From Pseudomonadota bacterium (lineage in GTDB: Bacteria > Pseudomonadota > Gammaproteobacteria > Xanthomonadales > Ahniellaceae), in assembly GCA_022843465.1 (NCBI GenBank), contig JALHNO010000035.1:1-33821 (forward strand): 33,821 bases of DNA, given 5' to 3'. Under the pieces are notes generated by a model. That model was not told where the DNA came from. It saw only the letters and a program-made list of their open reading frames with translations, and made no database searches. The number at the start of each line of letters is the position of its first letter. Position 1 is the first letter of the stretch. The position numbers and the translations under genes are program-made. Positions 29,918-33,821 of this stretch are shown piece after piece.

Positions 29918-32341
29918 ATGGACGGTATGACCAAAAAAACTGAAGAGAAGACCGGCGGCAAGGCCGCCAAGACCGGCAAGCGACCGGCGAAATACGGGGC
30001 TGACAAGCCAGCTACGGGAAAATATGCGGTGCGCAGCACGGCGCCGGCAAAGAAGGCGGCCGCCAAGGGGCTGGCGCCGACTTCGCTGAAGCCCAAGGTG
30101 ATCAAGGCGCCGCCCTACAAACCTGCGGCGCATTACGACCCGCAGGCTGAACGCGAGGCCAATCGCTACGATCATCCGATTCTCAGCCGCGAGGGACTGA
30201 TCCAGTTCCTGTCCGAGCGTGCCGAGTTGATGACCGCCGAGGTGATTGCCGAGGCGCTGGAGTATCGCGACAGCTATCGGCAGGACGCATTGACCAAGCG
30301 ACTGACCGCGATGGTGCGCGATGGCCAGTTGCTGGTGAATCGGCGCGGTGGCTACGGCCTGGCCGAGAAACTTGATCTGATCGCCGGCACGGTGATCGCC
30401 AATCCCGATGGCTTTGGTTTTCTGCGGCCGGATGAGGGCGGCGAGGATTTGTTCCTGTCGCCGAAGGAAATGCGTGCGGTGATGCATGGCGATCGCGTGC
30501 TTGCGAATGTCACCGGAGTGGATCGGCGCGGTCGCCGCGAGGGCGCGATTGCCGAGGTGCTTGAGCGTCGGCGTCCGCGTCTGGTCGGTCGCTATGACGA
30601 GCGCGGCGGCCTCGGCATCGTGATTCCGGATGATCGCCGGCTCAGCCAGGAAGTGATGATTCCGCCTGGCCAGAGCAATGGCGCGCGCAGCGGACAGATC
30701 GTCGTCGTCGAGATCACCGAGCCACCCTCGCGTGATCGGCCGGCAATGGGCCGGGTGATGGCGGTGCTTGGCGACAAGCTCGAAGCCAGCCTGATCGTCC
30801 AGGTGGCCATCGAATCACATGGCCTGCCCAATGCATGGCCGATCGAGGTCACCCGCGAGGCCGAGGCGGTGGAACCGCAGGTCTCGGCCAAGGAGCGCGA
30901 GGGCAGGGTGGATATCCGCGCCCTGCCCCTGGTCACCATCGACGGTGAGGATGCCCGCGATTTCGATGATGCGGTGTATTGCGAGAAGCTCAAATCGGGT
31001 TATCGCCTGCTGGTTGCGATTGCCGATGTTTCGCACTATGTCCGGCCCGGCAGCAAGCTGGATGCCGAGGCTTTTGATCGCGCGACCTCGGTGTATTTCC
31101 CGGGTTTTGTGGTGCCGATGCTGCCGGAGACCCTGTCGAACGGCATCTGCTCGCTGAATCCCGATGTCGAGCGCCTGTGCATGGTCTGCGATATGCAGGT
31201 CGATGCCCGCGGCGAGGTTCTCGACTCGAAGTTCTACCCGGCGGTGATGCGCTCGCATGCGCGACTGACCTACACCCGGGTCTGGCGCGCGCTCGGCGAG
31301 CGAGATGCCGAAGAACGCGCTTCGATCGGCGATCTGATGCCCCAGCTCGAGCATCTGCACGAGTTGTACAAGTTGATGGCGAAGGCGCGCACGGCGCGCG
31401 GCGCGATTGATTTCGACAGCAAGGAAGTGAAGTTCAAGCTCGGTGCCGCCGGCGAAGTGCTGGCCCTGCAGCCCGAGGCGCGCAACGACGCGCACAAGCT
31501 GATCGAGGAATGCATGATCGCGGCCAATGTCGAGGCGGCGATCTTTCTCGATCGCGCCAAGGTGCCGTCACCGTACCGTGTGCATGCGCCGCCGCCGGAG
31601 GAGAAGTTTGCCGATCTGCAGGAATTTCTCGCCGAGTTCAGCCTGCGGCTACCGCCGCATGATGCGGTCCTGCCGATTGACTATGCGAAATTGATCCGCA
31701 AGGTGCGCGAGCGTCCGGATGCGGCCCTGCTGGAATCTGTGCTGCTGCGCTCGCAGAGTCTCGCGGTCTATCTGCCCGAGTGCGAGGGACATTTCGGCCT
31801 GTCGCTGTCGGCCTACACCCATTTCACGTCACCGATCCGGCGCTATCCAGATCTGCTGGTGCATCGTGCGATCCGTCATGTGCTGGCCGGTGGCAAGGTC
31901 AACAACTACACCTACAGTCTGCACGACATGCAGACGATGACCACGCACTGCTCGCAACGCGAGCGCCGTGCCGACGAGGCCGAGCGCGAGGTCGACGAGC
32001 GTTACCAGTGCGCGTGGATGAGCAAGCACGTGGGATCGGAATTCGATGGCATCGTCTCCGGCGTTACCTCGTTCGGTCTGTTTGTGCAGATCGCCGATAC
32101 CGGGGTGAGCGGCCTGATCCATGTCACCCAGTTGCCCAATGACTATTATCACTTCGACTCGGCGCGCCGCGAGATGGCCGGCGAACGCCGCGGCCTGCGT
32201 TTCCGGCTCGGCGATACCCTGCGGGTGCAGGTACTGCGTGCAAGCATGGAAGAACGCAAGGTGGATCTGCGCCTCGCCGGTGGCCGTGAGGTCGAGCCCA
32301 AGCCGCAGCCGGCCAAACCCAGCAGGAAGAAATCACGATGA
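29918..32341 (+). CDS. rnr: ribonuclease R
   Basis: 807 residues. RNase R degrades structured RNA 3' to 5' and works in rRNA, tRNA and mRNA turnover. Visible order: a Lys/Ala-rich basic tail (1-75), a winged-helix region (HPILSREGLIQFL, then LTAMVRDGQLL), cold-shock domains (GTVIANPDGFGFLRPD near 150 and RLVGRYDERGGLGIVIPDD near 225), the RNB catalytic domain with the Asp cluster IDGEDARDFDDAVY near 345, FTSPIRRYPDLLVHR near 640, and an S1 domain (SEFDGIVSGVTSFGLFVQIA) near 705. It ends in a basic tail (KPSRKKSR). The ATG at 29918 has no clear ribosome binding site; ATG 29927 is an alternative. It overlaps rlmB by 4 nt (ATGA), the classic rnr-rlmB pair. Confidence 0.97.
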   Translation: MDGMTKKTEEKTGGKAAKTGKRPAKYGADKPATGKYAVRSTAPAKKAAAKGLAPTSLKPKVIKAPPYKPAAHYDPQAEREANRYDHPILSREGLIQFLSERAELMTAEVIAEALEYRDSYRQDALTKRLTAMVRDGQLLVNRRGGYGLAEKLDLIAGTVIANPDGFGFLRPDEGGEDLFLSPKEMRAVMHGDRVLANVTGVDRRGRREGAIAEVLERRRPRLVGRYDERGGLGIVIPDDRRLSQEVMIPPGQSNGARSGQIVVVEITEPPSRDRPAMGRVMAVLGDKLEASLIVQVAIESHGLPNAWPIEVTREAEAVEPQVSAKEREGRVDIRALPLVTIDGEDARDFDDAVYCEKLKSGYRLLVAIADVSHYVRPGSKLDAEAFDRATSVYFPGFVVPMLPETLSNGICSLNPDVERLCMVCDMQVDARGEVLDSKFYPAVMRSHARLTYTRVWRALGERDAEERASIGDLMPQLEHLHELYKLMAKARTARGAIDFDSKEVKFKLGAAGEVLALQPEARNDAHKLIEECMIAANVEAAIFLDRAKVPSPYRVHAPPPEEKFADLQEFLAEFSLRLPPHDAVLPIDYAKLIRKVRERPDAALLESVLLRSQSLAVYLPECEGHFGLSLSAYTHFTSPIRRYPDLLVHRAIRHVLAGGKVNNYTYSLHDMQTMTTHCSQRERRADEAEREVDERYQCAWMSKHVGSEFDGIVSGVTSFGLFVQIADTGVSGLIHVTQLPNDYYHFDSARREMAGERRGLRFRLGDTLRVQVLRASMEERKVDLRLAGGREVEPKPQPAKPSRKKSR

Positions 32342-33126
32342 GCAAGGATGTTCTGGCCGGTATCCATGCGGTGGAGTCGGCGCTCAAGTACGACAGCGAC
32401 AATGTCAGCGAGGTGATGTACGCCGAGGACACCCGCAATCCACGCGTCAAGCAGTTGCTTGAAGAGGCGAAGGAGCGCGGGGTGCGCATCCACGCGCGGC
32501 CGATGCAGGCGCTCGACAAGATGACCCAGGGCGAGCGCCATCAGGGCGTGGTGGCGTTCTACGAGGCGCCGACCGCACTGGCCGAAAGCGATCTGCCGCG
32601 TCTGATCGAAGCCGCCGGCGCATCGGCGTTGTTTCTGATTCTTGACGAGATCACCGATCCGCATAATTTCGGCGCCTGTCTGCGCAGCGCACTCGCCGCC
32701 GGCGTCACCGCCGTGGTGGTGCCCAAGGACCGCGCCGCGCCCACCAATGCCACGGTGCGCCGCGCCTCGGCGGGCGCTGCCGATCGCATCCCGATCGTGC
32801 GCGCGACCAATCTGGCGCGCGCAATGGACATCCTGCGCGAAGCCGGCGTCTGGATCACTGGCCTCGAAGGTGAGGCCGAGCAGTCGTTCTACGCCCAGGA
32901 TTTTCGCGGCGCGGTCGCGATCGCCATGGGTTCAGAAGATGAAGGCCTGCGTCGATTGACGCGCGAACGCTGCGATTACCATGTGCGCATTCCGATGCCG
33001 GGTCAGATTGAATCACTGAATGTTTCGGTGGCGACCGGTGTTGCGCTATTTGAAGTGGTTCGGCAACGAGGCCTGGGCAGTTCCCTTCTCCCGCGTGCGG
33101 GAGAAGGCACCGTGACGCGGGGATAG
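32338..33126 (+). CDS. rlmB: 23S rRNA (guanosine-2'-O)-methyltransferase RlmB
   Basis: 262 residues of the SPOUT (TrmH-like) class. N-terminal substrate-binding domain (MSKDVLAGIHAVESAL), then the SPOUT motifs LDEITDPHNFGACLRSALAAGV (motif 1, first 20 residues: LDEITDPHNFGACLRSALAA), IAMGSEDEGLRR (motif 2) and IPMPGQIESLNVSVATGVAL (motif 3). It methylates the ribose of G2251 (E. coli numbering) in the ribosomal P-loop using SAM. Typical chains end soon after VALFEVVRQR at about residue 246; here 16 further codons read through a CCCTTCTCCCGC hairpin repeat, giving LLPRAGEGTVTRG, and end at 33126. The extension is probably harmless and recently gained. Translation is coupled to rnr by the ATGA overlap. 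Confidence 0.96.
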   Translation: MSKDVLAGIHAVESALKYDSDNVSEVMYAEDTRNPRVKQLLEEAKERGVRIHARPMQALDKMTQGERHQGVVAFYEAPTALAESDLPRLIEAAGASALFLILDEITDPHNFGACLRSALAAGVTAVVVPKDRAAPTNATVRRASAGAADRIPIVRATNLARAMDILREAGVWITGLEGEAEQSFYAQDFRGAVAIAMGSEDEGLRRLTRERCDYHVRIPMPGQIESLNVSVATGVALFEVVRQRGLGSSLLPRAGEGTVTRG

Positions 33127-33196
33127 TCGGCAGCGAATGGGTTCCCTTCTCCCGCAAGCGGGAGAACGTGGCGCGGAGCGCCGGATGAGGGTGACA
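33083..33196. repeat. two CCCTTCTCCCGC hairpin repeats at the end of rlmB
   Basis: The first hairpin (CCTTCTCCCGC/GCGGGAGAAGG at 33084-33107) lies inside the 3' end of rlmB; the second starts at 33144 and keeps the GGATGAGGG tail near 33183-33191. They may serve as the end of the rnr-rlmB transcript. Confidence 0.75.
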
Positions 33197-33241
33197 CCGC
33201 GTTGTCGTTCGATCGTCGATTGAACCGTGGGATGCGCATTG

Positions 33242-33821
33242 CCCCCTTCTCCCGCAAGCGGGAGAAGGGCCGGGGATGAGGGCAACCCTACGCACATCCC
33301 GGTGGTCGCGAGGATCGTAGGATGTGCTGAGGCCGCAGGCCGAAGCGCATCAATTCAATCGGACTCGATATCGTTCGAACTTGTCGAACTTGTCGAACTC
33401 GTCGAACTCGTCACGAGAATTAAGGGCCAGCTTGCTCCGCAAGCGTCATCGCTGCGCGACGCCACAGAGTTTTCACTCGCTTCCGCTTTGCCCCCTTCGC
33501 CCGCTTGCGGGAGAAGGGCCGGGGATGAGGGCGGCTCTGCGACACATCGCGGTTGTCGCGAGAATCGTAGGATGTGCTGAGGCCGCAGGCCGAAGCGCAT
33601 CAATTCAGGCACATCCGACACCGTTCGAACTCGTCGAATTCGTCACGAAGATCCAGGGCCAGCTTGCTCCGCAAGCGCCATCGCTGCGCGATGCCACAGA
33701 GCTTTCACTCGCTTCCGCTTTGCCCCCTTCGCCCGCTTGCGGGAGAAGGGCCGGGGATGAGGGCGGCTCTGCGACACATCGCGGTTGTCGCGAGAATCGT
33801 AGGATGTGCTGAGGCCGCAGG
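33242..33821. repeat. tandem array of 232-249 bp units, cut by the window end
   Basis: Units begin with the CCCCCTTC(T/G)CCCGC hairpin at 33242, 33491 and 33723. Each contains GTAGGATGTGCTGAGGCCGC followed by AGGCCGAAGCGCATCAATTC, then runs of TCGAACTTG/TCGAACTCG (four in unit 1 at about 33374-33409), then GGCCAGCTTGCTCCGCAAGC. Unit 3 is cut off at 33821. Frames through the array show no consistent coding signal. Confidence 0.8.

Overview
The window is 33.8 kb of GC-rich DNA from a gammaproteobacterium, most likely Lysobacterales/Xanthomonadales (Rhodanobacteraceae-like). I judge this from the rnr-rlmB pair, the DUF4124/DUF2845/CSLREA secreted proteins, two secreted proteins ending in an LFxxGFE-type tail, and the many dispersed hairpin repeats. 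It is chromosomal: two tRNA genes, an rRNA methylase and RNase R are present, and there is no phage or plasmid backbone. No taxonomic search could be run, so the placement is inference.

Layout. 1-2630: a truncated REP-associated transposase, a REP/BIME-like block, a CBS-domain gene, tRNA-Asn, then about 1 kb of non-coding repeats. 2629-4108: two lone envelope or secreted proteins. 4186-8505: six same-strand, overlapping or nearly overlapping genes encoding a small membrane protein, an Lgt-like transferase, a tiny single-TM protein, a ferritin-like di-iron protein, a radical SAM protein of the tetraether-lipid-synthase (Tes) type, and a fatty-acid-hydroxylase/sterol-desaturase membrane enzyme. 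This is the most interesting locus: it looks like a dedicated membrane-lipid tailoring pathway. 8899-13469: a secreted DUF4124-protease, a large secreted protein and a pair of lipoproteins. 13883-20904 (minus strand): vanadium haloperoxidase-type enzyme, NERD-helicase, and a 1012-aa CSLREA/beta-helix protein. 21311-23093: a DUF2845 protein, a repeat-rich spacer and a small membrane protein. 23531-26408 (minus): a MoxR-type AAA ATPase with a DUF2201 metallopeptidase/VWA partner.

26575-29821 is a mobile/accessory segment. A 320-aa HUH (Y1/RAYT-type) transposase is flanked by two different tandem arrays that share the core GTGGGTGTCC and point outward. Next comes a RHH-antitoxin/RelE-ParE toxin pair lying between two copies of a roughly 48-bp repeat, each associated with the 3' end of tRNA-Leu. 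tRNA-Leu(CAG) itself follows, and its terminator is a perfect 30-bp-arm palindrome that mirrors the tRNA end. 29918-33126 is the conserved rnr-rlmB operon; rlmB appears to have taken its last codons from a dispersed hairpin repeat. The window ends in a tandem array of 232-249 bp units containing the same hairpin.

Repeat families recur across the window: CCCTTCTCCCGC hairpins (7 copies), a 78-bp inverted-repeat element (GGCATCTC...GAGATGCC), GCGGGGC-TT-GCCCCGC hairpins, and a TTGACCAGCTCCGCTGTT composite. Gene boundaries were set by reading frames, overlaps, signal peptides and visible ribosome binding sites. Functions come from motifs read by eye, not database searches.
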